This document shows, in pieces, positions 38,949 to 50,723 of a stretch of DNA of 64,000 nucleotides (position 1 is its first letter; the number at the start of each line of letters is the position of its first letter). Source of the DNA: Paramecium tetraurelia (Eukaryota > Ciliophora > Oligohymenophorea > Peniculida > Parameciidae). The translations under genes and the position numbers were made by a program. The notes beneath the pieces are model-generated. The model ran no database searches. It worked only from the letters and a program-made list of their open reading frames with translations, and was not told where the DNA came from. The stretch spans positions 252,981 through 316,980 of the forward strand of contig NW_001799646.1 of assembly GCF_000165425.1 (NCBI RefSeq). Direction: 5' to 3'.

Positions 38949-40669
38949 ATGAAATAAAAACTATGGGTGGCTATTCCCAATGAATTGAAGTGGAAAAATG
39001 ACAAGCCTCTATTGAAATCTGAATTCTAAAAGCCCAACAAAAAGTCCAGGTTTTTGATCGGTTATGATCAATATATTCTAATTACAAAAGTATGATAAAT
39101 TAACATAATAATAAAGAAGCCTGAGGATCCTCCCTTGAAATATCTCAAATTAGACTTTGAGACCAAATTTGAGGTTCTCAGAACACCAGTTTAAAAGAAG
39201 GATGAAGATGATGATTCCTTGGGTACAATCATAGGAATGATTCTGATGAGAGATCACGGAAAAGATCAATTGCCTAGTTATAAACTATCAGCAAATGAAA
39301 AAGTGATAGCATAATGGAGAGAGTTTTTTTAGCCCAGAATTAATTAATGGTAATTTCATCATCTTTTCAGAGTTTTTAAGAAAATTGGAAAAGGCAATTT
39401 TGCCTCTGTATTTAATCCCCATAATTTAGGTTTACTTGGGAGAACGCATAGAGGACAATACTTAAATGGCTATAAAAGCGTTTTCAAAATAAGCTGCATA
39501 TGCTGAGGATCATGGAAAAGAGGCTATCGTAAATGAATTAACAATTATGAGAAAGCTAAACAACCATCATCTGATGAGGATGCATGAGATTTATGAAACA
39601 TAAAACTCACTCTACGTTGCACTTGAGTTATTAGAAGGTGGCTCATTGTATGATTTGATCAAAGATAAGGTCATATTAACTACTAAATAAATGTAATAAA
39701 TTTTGGTAGGCGTCCTATAAGGATTGTGTCATATGCATGAAAAAGAAATAATGCATAGAGACTTAAAGTTAGAAAATATTTTATTCAAATAACCAAAGTA
39801 AAGATTTTCATAAATTAATCAATAGAAAAATGGAAACAGTTGTTGTGGCAGATTTTGGATTGGCCACTCATGTAAATGAACCAGCTTATCTGTATTGTCG
39901 ATGTGGAACTCCTGGCTATGTTGCTCCTGAAGTCATAAATATCAAGGATATGAAATCCCATTATAGTTCTGTTTGTGATATCTACAGTTTCGGGTTGGTC
40001 TTTTATTTATTATTAACTGGCAAACCTGCCTTCCCTGGAAAGAGTTACAGCACTGTAGTCAAACAAAATAGAGAGGCTACAATTGATTTCACCATAAAAT
40101 ACTTACAAAATGCACCTCAAACTGCCATTGATTTATTAAAAAGAATGCTTGAAAAAGATCCTACCAAAAGAATAACTGCACAGTAATGTCTTGAACATCC
40201 TTATTTGGCTGAAATGAATTAAATAATGTTGGATGACCATTCAAATGATTTCATAGATGAAGGAGAAGAAAATGATTTGGGAATGAGAATGAATGCTTTG
40301 AATGAAGAGTAAGAGATTGTATTAATTTAGATCTGCCATTTTTGATGCTGCAAGAAAGAATCAATTGCTTAATTCGCCTTTACAATCTCCAGGTGGTTTG
40401 GCTACTAAGTAATTAAAGCATTAAAAGAATATTGATTCTTCTAATCAAGTATAAATGAATTCACCTCTACTGACAGGTAAAACTGACAGTGTAGACAGTA
40501 TTTCTAACATTGGAGTTACTTAAAAGAATTAGTAAAATAACTTTTAAGCCTCCCCCCAAATTAAGCCTTCCCGTTTTAAACAGTATGAATGCTTATTTAA
40601 ATTCTTAGAAATATCCCATAATAAAAACAGGAAAATCCATTATTAAAATATACTTAAAAGAGAGAATGA
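38949..40669 (+). CDS. Serine/threonine protein kinase, paralogue of the 3119 kinase
   Basis: Five introns (22-28 nt) are removed, giving 531 residues. A 130-residue N-terminus (PNKKSRFLIGYDQYILI near its start) may be PH-like and has the same position as in the kinase at 3119. The kinase domain has IGKGNFASV, MAIKAFSKQ, the catalytic loop MHRDLKLENIL (Leu for Pro), VADFGLAT and GTPGYVAPEV, then MLEKDPTKRIT, which is nearly the same as in the paralogue. The tail is Ser/Gln/Asn-rich. All catalytic residues are present. The two kinases, 36 kb apart, look like an old dispersed duplication. Confidence 0.9.
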
Positions 40670-40952
40670 CAATGAAGAGATTTTGATTATTATTATTGTT
40701 CAAGAATTCTTCTATAAATAAGTAACTATTTTCTAATATAAATAAAATTAGAATTTGTTATTAATAATAATAATTTAATTATTTTTCTATCTACAAACAT
40801 TTGATATAACTTCTAACATATTTTTTAGTATTATTAGTTTAAGAATTAGATGGAATGAATGATTTTAATTATATTTTGAATTTTAATATTTATAAACTAC
40901 AAATCTACTAGATAAATTAAAGGCGAAAAATAAAATGTTAAATTTAGGTATA

Positions 40953-42512
40953 TCATTTATCATACACTTTTAATCTCTCTTACTTTATTCTTTTGTATTC
41001 ACTTACAATTAATGGAATGAGAAACATTCCTGCAATTATAGCATTCAATCCGCAATACAAGAATATTTTGGATTCCAAATGTGGCACAATAAGTTAATTA
41101 ATAGCAGCAAATGTAGCACCATACCCCATTACTACAGAGGTGACTGTAGCCGTTGATTTTTTATTGCCTAAGAGAATTTATTACAAAGCTAACCTTTCAA
41201 CTCTTTCATGTTACTTAGTTCAATTACAATTGCTCCAGAGATATTGTTATACACTCCTCCAATCAGTAAACCAGTTAGAAACACTAACATGTAATATAAG
41301 AAGTAAGGCTGATGACTTTGGATTTTTTGCAACTGATCGATGCATATCATCACAACTGTACCAATCCAAAGAATAGGAACTATAAGAAATGCCCGAATGT
41401 TCCAATAAACTCCAGCATAACTAGATTGAAAAAATAGAGATACCAAATAAGAATGCCTCCAGGGATGGTTCCCCACTCTATCATTTGAGTAATCAACGAA
41501 ATATTCTCTAAGTTTTATTAGCTTAAATAGTTGGGGAGCCAAAATGCTAAAATGTAAAATACTGCTTTAACGCATCCAAAGGCAAAAGCATAGAGTGCAA
41601 CGTTGGGTAGTTTCCATGCAGAAAACATGTTGATACTATCCTTCTTGGGTTTTTTGGGTTTTAATTAGGGTTCTCCTATAGTATTTCTAGCCACTGTCAA
41701 TAGAGATTGATCGATATTGCTTTTTGAAACATCTAAATCTTAATTAGATACTACTGAACTAGTCCTGGATCCTGCTCTACTCAAGTACTCTTCGTGTGCC
41801 TATTTATAGACAAGTGATTTTGTATTAGGGTTTCGAAAAGATGCAATGTATTCCTTAGCTGAATCAGTTGGAATGGCAAAGACATTGATGATTGACATTA
41901 GTATAACTCCAGCAGCAGCAACGTAGATGGGTGACATAACAATTAAATCTAATTTTTCTATGAGAATGTATGCGAAAAAGTCTCCAAGGATATTTCCAAT
42001 ATTTGTGCATGCCGTAAAATACCCCATCACAATAACCTTATTTGGTTTGCTCTGCCAATTGTTCATGATTGCCATTAGACCTGGCCAAACTGGAGCTTAT
42101 GCCACTCCATTGAATATCATTAACATCAATATTAGCCATTTGTTGTGTTGCTCAATGTGAAAGAGACCTGCTATCAAAAATTATATAATTCCAGTCATAA
42201 AAGTACCGTACAACATGAATCTCTTGGGGCCTATTCTGTCTCCGATTTGCCCTAAGCTTTGATAACTGAGATGGATTACAATAGCATTGAGGATCCGTAT
42301 GTAAATAGAAATGCAAAGTTAACGTCTGCCAAATAACTCTTATCAAAATCATCAATTTTCTGGTCGTCATACTTATCATTTGTAGATGTTAATATTCCAG
42401 TGGTGTAACTCCAGGTCGAACGACATGAATGTAACATAGCGTATTGTAGAAAGCAACAAAGAAACACAGATATTCGTTTAGCCTTTAGTCCTGGCACTGG
42501 AGAATTGAACAT
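40953..42512 (-). CDS. SLC37-like sugar-phosphate/glycerol-3-phosphate transporter (MFS)
   Basis: Three introns are removed, giving about 490 residues with twelve predicted helices. The MFS loop signature is GQIGDRIGPKRFM after helix 2, and SLC37/GlpT-like features follow: FNGVAQAPVWPGLMAIMNNW, GYFTACTNIGNILGD and LPNYLSQQNLENIS. SLC37 proteins exchange glucose-6-phosphate or glycerol-3-phosphate for phosphate, usually in the ER. A hydrophilic loop of about 80 residues sits between the two halves. The C-terminus is short and basic. The next gene downstream on this strand, an SF-assemblin, starts elsewhere and is not functionally linked. Confidence 0.9.
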
Positions 42513-42546
42513 TATTTAAAATTAAATGTATAAAGATCATATGATA

Positions 42547-43411
42547 TCACTTTCTTAATGAATTTTCAACTCTGTTGCATGTTTGATCTATCAAGTTGAT
42601 CAAACTCTCCTCAGTGGCTTCCCTCTCATTCTTTTCACTAGTTAATTCGCTATTCAAGTAATGGTTCATTTCATCCAACATCCTGAACATTTGACCTTAT
42701 GCTTGTTCTCTCTATTTCTTCTCAGTTGTCAAGATCTCTTACAATTTTAAGATGGAATCCCCCAACCTCTTGATTGTGTTTTGGTTTTGCTATTCCCTAT
42801 AGTAATTTATTTAATTTTGTGTACCTTTGTCTTCTCTCCTCCTCTACTTCCTCCTATAATTACAAAATACGATCCCCAATCTCCTGAGCATTCTTCTCTT
42901 CGGTTTCCTCTCTGTATTTCTTCTATCTAGCCAAATCCAATTTCAAGCTGTAAACCTTGTCATCTGTATTCTTAATTATTTTTCCTTCAAAATCTTTTCT
43001 ATTGATTTTTTCCGATTATAATTCCTTATTCAAAAATCCTTCTAATCCCTTTAAAATCTTTTGATCTCAATTTCTCGTCTCCCAGCCTACTTCTAAAACG
43101 ATCAATACCTCTCTGATGATTTTCTCATTTTGAGCACCCTCCTCAACCTTTTGGAGATTGTTCCTTCAACAACTTGAACTTGGAATCATCTCCCTAAGCC
43201 TACTTGGTTGCTCTGTCCTCTAAGATTTTGATCTTGCTTTCAAAAGTCTCCTTCTTAAACTAAGGAATTAGCAATACACTCTTACAGCTTGATCTTCATC
43301 AATCTAATGTTGGAGATTGGAGAGTTTTTCTGATAGCTGCGATATTTTTGCTCTGCTTGGTGATAGAGCCCTGTCACCTCCATATGGTTGTACATTTTGA
43401 AGCATTAACAT
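42547..43411 (-). CDS. SFA: SF-assemblin (striated-fibre coiled-coil protein)
   Basis: Almost the whole protein is heptad coiled coil: ISQLSEKLSNLQHQIDED, LKGLEGFLNKELQSEK, KVYSLKLDLARQKKYREETE, ILQLQEEVEEERRQR. It ends with the SF-assemblin/beta-giardin signature ATEESLINLIDQTCNRVE. These proteins build striated rootlets such as the ciliate kinetodesmal fibre at basal bodies. Introns are seen at about 43268-43243 (26 nt) and 42836-42809 (28 nt); a third is likely near 43060. Frames before and after about 43145 do not join with a usual intron, so one boundary, or an indel, is unresolved. The start MLMLQNVQPYG is preferred over an ATG at 43451. Confidence 0.85.
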
Positions 43412-43535
43412 TCGAACGTGATGGCGAGTAAAAGATCTTTGATGCAGACATTAATAATTAACAATAAAAATTATTTCTAAATATTTTTGATTCCTTAATC
43501 ATTTATAAACCAATCGAATAAATCTCATATTTATA

Positions 43536-44839
43536 ATGAATTTTTATTCAGAATTAAAGCACAACATGAGATTGGCAAAAGCCGATCAAGAATATAAAAA
43601 AAAATCCAATGAAACATTAACAAAAGCCCTAGAAGAAAATAAATTTGCTTGTGTTTGTCTCAAGGCTGAAAAATTCGATCTAGCCCTAAAACACTTTGAG
43701 AGTTCCTATCACACCATTCAAGAACAACTCGAAAGTACATTCATCCTCTAAATTAAGTCTAAAGCACAAACATCCTCATGAATCTAGGCAATTTTTATGC
43801 TTAACAAAAATAACATGAAAAAGCAGTCGAATATTATAAGAGAGTTATCACCTAATCGCCTTACTATGACGAATCCCAGAAAGTCCCCATCCTTCACTTC
43901 TGTTCTAAGATCAATTCATTTGAAGCCTTTGTTGATGCACACACCAATCTTGCTTGCCTATTAACAAACCTAGATAAACCAGACGAAGCCTACGAATATT
44001 GCTTAAAGGCAATTCAATTATAACCAAATAACTACGAAGCTTAAATCAATTTTGGCGATTTGCTTAGACAACTTGGAAGACAAAAGGAAGCCATTGATCA
44101 CACATGGAAATAAATTGTCTCTATCAGCGATTAAGGCTATGAGGAACCTAAGAAAATAGATGTGAAATCAACCCCTATTGAAGAAAATGAACTAGTCAAT
44201 GTGATATGCATGAAATGGGGAACCAAATATGGACCTGACTATGTTAACAAGTTGTTTAATGGGTTTAAGAGACACTGCACTAGATAATTTAATTTTATTT
44301 GCGTCACTGATGATCCTAAAGACTTACAAGAGGGAATAATGACTAGAGAATTGAAAAAGGGCTGGACTGGTTGGTGGGGCAAAGCAACTCTGTTTATGGA
44401 TTACTATGAGTATCCCCCAGGGAAGTTGTTTTTTATTGATCTTGATATGATAATTACTGGAAATGTTGATGAAATTATGGGATATAAGGGAGCATTTGGA
44501 ATCTTGAAAACAGATGAGATTGCATGTGAAAAATAAAATAAAAATGGATATAACAGCAGTATAGTTATTTGGAATAACAGGGAGGTTTTCAAAAGAATTT
44601 TCACGGAATTAGATTCCAATTGGAAGAATATATAAAAATTCATTGTGAGATTCGATTTCTGGTTAGAGATGATTGTGGAAAATGCAGATTTTCTACAAGA
44701 TATTTACCCTACACAAATATCTGATTTTGTATTCGAATGTAAACAGTAAGTGCCTTAAAATACAAGAATTGTTACATTCCCAAGAATGCCAAAACCTGAT
44801 TCATATCCAGCAGAATGGATAAAAGAATATTGGATATGA
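43536..44839 (+). CDS. TPR-glycosyltransferase-like fusion protein
   Basis: One 23-nt intron is removed, giving 426 residues. The N-terminal half (about 1-215) holds TPR-like helical pairs (EKFDLALKHFESSYHTIQE, DAHTNLACLLTNLDKPDEAY, NFGDLLRQLGRQKEAI). The C-terminal half starts LVNVICMKWGTKYGPDYVN, then FNFICVTDDPKDL, GWWGKATLF, GKLFFIDLDMIITGNVDEI and NSSIVIWNN. This is the layout of a GT-A glycosyltransferase with an acidic DxD-like site in LDLDMI-type context, and it resembles a family I know mainly from bacteria. It could add sugars to proteins brought in by the TPRs. Neither a signal peptide nor membrane helix is seen, so it may be cytosolic, as OGT is. Confidence 0.82.
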
Positions 44840-45009
44840 TAATGTTAATTATTCATTGTAAAATTTAAATTGAAATTCTAAAATTGTAAATATAAATCTA
44901 AATCGCTTTTTAAATCACTGCTAATTTCAAAACAATTTAACAAAATTTCAATTGAATGAGCTATTATATTTCTCTAATATTACTAATTATTTTATATTAA
45001 AATAATTAT

Positions 45010-46380
45010 ATGTATTTTTTATAATTCATTTGGTAAGTATAATAACGACAGGAAGAGTCATTCTGTTTTACAGATTTAGACAATCCTTATACTAATTAGG
45101 CTGTTTGCTAAATAAAAGAAGATATATTTAGTAATGTCATTGAGTGATGTTTACATTAGAAAACTTAAATATAATTGGGATCTATCAAAGTTTAATGGGT
45201 CATCTAAAATGATTTGGGATTGATTTTATCGTTTCTTATTAGGAACTCTTTTTCATTCAGTAAATCGATGTGTTAATGATAATGTTGTAAGCCTAATTCC
45301 AACTAATTTTTAATACTGCTATAAAACGAAAGGGAATTTACAAGTAATTGCATAAACTATCCCAGAATTCTATGTATGTTTCAAGGAAATCATGAAAATG
45401 TGTATTAAGGCAAAGAAATGAGAAAGAGAGGGAAAGGATTTACAAGAATATATAAGTAAACAGAATAATTGTAAATATCTGAACCAAAACTTGAACTAGG
45501 GAAGGCGCAAAAAAGAACAACCAATTTATGATTAATATACTATGAGCAAAGTTGTCATAATTAAATAGAAAATGTAATAGAAATCAGGAGCAAAATCAAC
45601 TTCTGGTGGTGTTAAATCACTAGATGATAGTGTGACAAAAAAATAAGTTTAAACTTTGGATTTTACAAATAAGAATTTAGTTTAAGTCTAAACTAATTAA
45701 AATCAGAAATAAATGACTTAAGAATAGAAATATGAACTCAGAAAATAATTTGTGCAAAGTTAGGGTGTTTATTTAAAGCATCTCATTACAATTTGTGATA
45801 ATTTCAGCACAGGGCTGGGCTGGGCTTTTGAGTAATAAAAGACTCAAGAATAATGTTTAGGGATACCAGTTATGAAGAAGAGTAAAAAAGAATGGTGCTC
45901 CTGAGATTGCTCATTAAGCTTTAAGGGAAGGAATAATAAAATATTAATGTTGCTTTAATGGATACAGCTGATAGAATGCAAAACAATGAATCATCAATAA
46001 GACAATTACCATGAATAGGAACAATGCACAATCCTGATCTTATAGTATTTGTGGGAGAAGCCTTGGTTGGTAATGATGGATTGGGTTAATTTTAATAAGA
46101 ATTTGATTTTAATTAGTTCAAAGGATATATAAGGGGGATTGATGCTATAATACTGAGCAAGTTTGATACTGTTGATGAGAAAGGTAATTGATTACATTAT
46201 ATTGTGTAGTTGGCGCGGGTTTATCATTGAGTTCAGGGGGGGACAAAGCAATACTTTTATTTTCAGTAGGACAGAAATATAGGCATTTAAAGAAAAGAAT
46301 GGAGTTGTACGAGGGTTATTGCAATGAAAGAATTGAAAATATACATAATATCCAAATATAAAAACAAAATTTGAATTCCA
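45010..46380 (+). pseudogene. SRPRA: Decayed SRP receptor alpha (FtsY-like) gene
   Basis: Parts of the SRP receptor alpha subunit occur in the correct order but in several frames. At 45040-45100 lies a piece like the N-terminal SRX domain. At 45440-45830 comes a charged linker. At 45900-46000 is GAPEIAHQALREGIIKY and then ALMDTADRMQNNE, at 46030-46190 NPDLIVFVGEALVGNDG and AIILSKFDTVDEK, and at 46210-46320 LLFSVGQKYRHLKKR. The GTPase P-loop region is not found, and TGA stops and frame changes interrupt the rest (one TGA follows RQLP). The host must keep another copy. It sits directly before the ammonium transporter. Confidence 0.8.
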
Positions 46381-46410
46381 AAAAGTAATTAATAATTTTA
46401 ACGGAATCAA

Positions 46411-47710
46411 ATGGCTTTAGATGAAACATGGGTGTTGTCTTGTGCATTCTTCTCTGTCCTAGGACTACTAGGATATTCAATGATAGCTGCCGGAGCTGTC
46501 AGATACAAATCAGTACAATCGGCTATTATAACAATTTTATTGGGTGGAATCTTAACAATTCTTGCTTTCTACATTGTAAGACAATCGAATATCAAATTAG
46601 ACTGGCTATGCATTTGCATTTGGATAGGATTCAAACAAATTCATTGGAAAATCATTATTTGCCGCTGCATCATTTGAATCAACACCAAACAGAAATGATT
46701 ATGACAACTTTGTTTTCCACACAATAGCTGCCATTTTCGTTACTTCAATCTTCGCTTTTGGAACATTGGAGAGATCAAGATTCTTCTCATTCAGTTTTGG
46801 GGTGATCATTTTACAAGGACTCTTGTATCCAATAGTTGTGCATTGGACTTTTGGAAAGGGATGGTTGAGTACATTCGGATTCCAAGACTTTGGAGGCAGC
46901 TCAGTAATCCACGCATTTGGAGGTGTTACTGCTTTGGTGGCATCATTATTATTACAAGAGCGTAGAGATCAAAATGGAAAAATTCATCCAGGAATCTTCC
47001 CACATCATGCTCCATTCTTCGTCGGAATCGGTACAATCTTACTTGTTGTTGTATAAATCATCTTCCTCTCTGGATTGAATAGAGGATCAGCAACTTATGT
47101 CAAGGGATTAGTTCCTGTGAACACTTTGTTGGCTGCATCATTTGGTGGATTGAGTAGTTATGTCTCATACTATTTGAAGAAAGAAAAAACCAGTTTAATC
47201 ACAATTGCTAGAGGTGCTCTTGCAGGAGTAGTGGCAGTCAGTGCAAGTGTTGATGATATCTAATTATGGGCAGCTGCCTTCATCGGAACTTTGGCTGGAA
47301 TCTCATATCTTGTCGTATAATTAATAGTTAAAAGATCTCATGTAGATGATCCAGGATAAGCAGTTGGTGCTCATCTCGTTCCAGGAATCCTTGGAACCCT
47401 ATTATATGGTATATTGTCAAGATCACATGGATTGTTTTATGGCAACAATCTAAAATAGTTTGGAATCTAAATTGTAGGAGTACTCTCTATTGCTGGATGG
47501 GCTCTCCTCATTTTAGCAGTATTGGTACCATTGAAAGGTTTTGGAATCTTCAAGATTAAACCTGAATAGGAATCCTTGGGAATCGATTAAAGCTATGGTA
47601 TGTGAATCATATTTATATTGTTAGCTGGTGGTGAGGCTTATGTTTTCAGTGACTAAACTGTAGAAACAAAATCATTATTGAACTCATAAAAGAAATCCAT
47701 ATTCCATTGA
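46411..47710 (+). CDS. AMT: Ammonium transporter (AMT/Mep/Rh family)
   Basis: Two introns (25 and 27 nt) are removed, giving 415 residues with about eleven helices. Family marks: FGFQDFGGSSVIHAFGGVTA with the pore-lining His region, PHHAPFFVGIGTILL, NTLLAASFGGLSSY, ARGALAGVVAVSASVDDI and DPGQAVGAHLVPGILGTLLY with the second conserved His. These are trimeric membrane proteins that pass ammonium or ammonia. The start MALDETWVLSC leads straight into helix 1, so no signal peptide is used. The gene is tail-to-tail with the B-box gene, 35 bp between stops. Confidence 0.95.
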
Positions 47711-47745
47711 TACATCGAATAATTATACATAAATATATATATAAA

Positions 47746-49932
47746 TCATTTTAAAACAATATTCCAAATTCCGAAGTCATTCTTGCCCTCAACACTTATG
47801 ATGAAATTATATTTATCAAATTCCAATTGTTTCAATAATCTTATCTCGGAAGGCGGGTATCTGAATCTATTTTCTATCTATAGTTTTTAAGCGTATTATT
47901 TACATCAAAATTTTTATTCAATGTGAGAAAATGATCATATACTGTACTATGCATGAACACAAGGAATTTTTGATTGATTTGGATACAATCTATAAACTCG
48001 ACTTCCTTCTCCTCTTTCTCAAACAGGATCAATCTCAAATACTTCTTGATGTTCTTAAAATTAGGTTATTTGATATAATTACTATTTTTTGAGGTTCAAA
48101 TGATTTATCGTTATTTTTGATCTTCAACATATCCAAGATTGTAATGACTCCCTAGTTACTCAATATCAAAACTCTGTTGTTATTGATCACCTTAGATTTT
48201 ACAATGCAATCTTTCCCTTAAACTTACTACTTAATTAGTGTGGTCTTGAAATATATGGAATAATTCTATTTGGTTGTTAAAATTAAGAAATCGCTGCAAA
48301 ATTCAATGCTTTTGATTATTTACTACTTGACTTCAACTTTATACATCTCCTACATTTCTCCCTCGTATATTTTAGAGCTATCGAATGAGAATTTCCACAC
48401 TTTAATTGTGTCCACAGTTTGGGATGCAAATTCTAATTCATTACTAAACTTCGAATATTCTATCCTTGTTCTGATATAATTCTCATTGATGAACTTCAAT
48501 TTCTCAATAGGTTGATTGTGAAGATCCCTGAATTCAGTCAACAATTCAATGTCTTTAATATCTTGAAAAAGAAACAACTTCACTATGTATCCCAAATCCA
48601 CATATTTCTCATTAGTTACTTTGATGTTCCTACCAACAGTAAGAAACATGCCTGGAGTTTAACAGACTTCCACATCTCTCAATTCCTGATGGGGTTTGAT
48701 TTAATGTTGGTTTACTATAGAAATGTCAGGTCCGTCAATTTAAATAGTAAATAAATTCAAGGTGCCTTCCTTTCCAGATGTGATACAAATGTTACCCTGA
48801 ATGCTAATTACATCAAGAAGATTTTAATGAATTGAATTGACAACCATAATTCTTTTAAGATCTTGTCCTGCATTATCTAATTTTGCCTTTTGGGGAGTGA
48901 TTTGTGAGATAGTTTACAAATTCGAATCACTCCTCGCTGTATGATGCATGAAGTCTAAAGATTTAAGTAACTCTAGTTTCCTCTGTTTAGGAATTCTGGC
49001 AGTTTTAAGTTTGAAGATATTCTAATATTCACCTTCATTTTGGAGTGGTGGTGGCAATGATACATTATGTTTTCTAGAAACATAATTGGGCTATTCGACT
49101 TTCAACTAAAGGTTTTAGTCGATGACCATATCTTTGATTTTAAATTACTTGGCAATCATATTAGTCCTATTGAGATTGAAGTGTTCATTTTTAACTGAAA
49201 CCTTTACCTTTTCCATTTGTTATAGAAATTGCTTTGCATAATTCTCAACCTAATTACCCAATGGTTCCAAAATTTATTTTAAATGAGTTTGAAACAATTC
49301 TACTAACCCTTGAATCTAAAATTAAACTCAAAATCTTTACTTTCTTTTCATAATAATCTTTCTCCAATTATCCAGTATGCAATCTATACAATAAATTGTT
49401 CCCATCCTTCGTTGATATCTTCTGCTCGAAAGCCTGCAAAACACCCTTGACAATCATATGACTGCATTCTCGATTACTTATTATCTAGAATTTAATACTT
49501 TAAAACTGCTGAAGAAAAACTCTCATCAATAATCTAATTCACAAATTCGATAATCATTTTTTTACCTTATTTGATTCCATCAACCAATTGGTTTATGTAT
49601 TTTTAAATCTAATCTTCGAGCATTTTAACGTACTAAGCTTACATATCCTGCTTAATATTTTGAGTGTTAGAAACGTAAATTTTTGTTTTTGTATTTAAAT
49701 CAGCTCCATATAATACCACTTCTGGACTAGGAATTTATAATTAATATATGTACTAGCCTCCTTTTAAAAACTATTCTGCTAAATTCATAAACTGTTACAA
49801 ATCAACTAACCTATGGCCTGCATGATCATTGCTTGATTTTATGCATTCATCACAAAGAAGTTTTGATGAACATTGATTTTCACAACAGACTTATTTTATG
49901 AAACGTAAATGAAAGTCACAAATTTATTACAT
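47746..49932 (-). CDS. B-box zinc-finger protein with coiled coil and WD-like repeats
   Basis: The N-terminus is a B-box: ICDFHLRFIKQVCCENQCSS then LLCDECIKSSNDHAGHR, which supplies the Cys/His ligands. A coiled-coil region follows (DMQAQYVKMLEDQIQKYINQ). The C-terminal half is built of beta-propeller-like strands (VISIQGNICITSGKEGTLNL, DLGYIVKLFLFQDIKDIELL, TVDTIKVWKFSF) and ends NFIISVEGKNDFGIWNIV, a WD-type last blade. At least four short introns are needed, at about 49510-49489, 49250, 48076-48048 and 47909-47884. There is no RING, so it is not a classical TRIM ligase. Function unknown; ciliates have many such proteins. Confidence 0.78.
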
Positions 49933-50288
49933 AAATTAAATCCTTATTCAAAGAATTGTATAAGTTATTGTTAAAGAAGGAAATATTGGATTCGATCCTC
50001 AACATACCCCATTAAATTATATAATATCAATCCAAGAAAGAATGGTCAAGAAATCTTATAGATAATTCCATCTTTTTTTGATTCAATTCTAAAATTTCGC
50101 CTTCTTAACCGCTGTCGTTAGGAGATCAGATCAAACCCTATAAAACTCACTTACATATATTGCACACTTCAATACAGATTATCTATTCCATATAAAGATT
50201 ATAATAATTCTGCAGGGGAGGGGAACTCATCAGCTATATAATAGATGATTATGTAAAATTTGATTATGATATTATCATTCTCATACTC
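49933..50288. other. Intergenic with a GC-richer pocket
   Basis: The 3' end of the ACBP gene and the 5' region of the B-box gene. Bases 50095-50230 are less AT-rich than usual and contain gcaggggaggggaactc. A small RNA is possible but no family is recognised. Confidence 0.35.
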
Positions 50289-50615
50289 TCATAAGTTTTT
50301 TGCGATATCAGCAGGGGCGTTGGCTTTGACCACTTACACATATTCAACTTTGGCTTATTCCTTAGACTTTCCTTTATTGGCATTCCAAGCATCCCATTTT
50401 GCTCTTCCCTTTTAGTCAAGAATTCCTGGTTTGCCTAAAAGAATTATAAGGTTGACAAATTACCAATATCAATGTCACCAACTGTTGCTTACTTGTATAA
50501 TCCATAGATCTACAATTTTGTTTGATCATTCAATTTATTAACGAATGATTTAACTTCTTCTGTTGCCAATTCAAACTATGAAATAATGAGAAAATATCTT
50601 TACATTCTCTGCCAT
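50289..50615 (-). CDS. ACBP: Acyl-CoA-binding protein (ACBP)
   Basis: Two introns (28 and 29 nt) are removed, giving 89 residues, the usual ACBP length. The family core is complete: LQIYGLYKQATVGDID, KPGILDQKGRAKWDAWNA and KGKSKEQAKVEYV, with the Tyr and Lys residues that hold the CoA head group. It carries long-chain acyl-CoA in the cytosol. The start is the first ATG in frame and there is no signal peptide. It lies 108 bp upstream of an unrecognised gene's stop on the same strand. Confidence 0.96.
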
Positions 50616-50723
50616 TTGGATTAAAATAATATATAAAAGATTTATTATTTATTCACATATATGAATATGAATAATGAATGATTTTATCCAAAATTCTGGA
50701 ATAAATTGTTACATAAACATTGA

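Noticed and set aside
43405-43451. Upstream ATG at 43451 as the SF-assemblin start
   Set aside because: It needs a 16-nt intron; the inner ATG at 43411 gives an uninterrupted frame into the coiled coil.
49985-50130. tRNA-like signals: ggattcgatcc on the plus strand and gcggttaagaaggcg on the minus strand
   Set aside because: The T-arm stem pairs poorly and no acceptor, D-arm and anticodon arm can be assembled on either strand within normal spacing.
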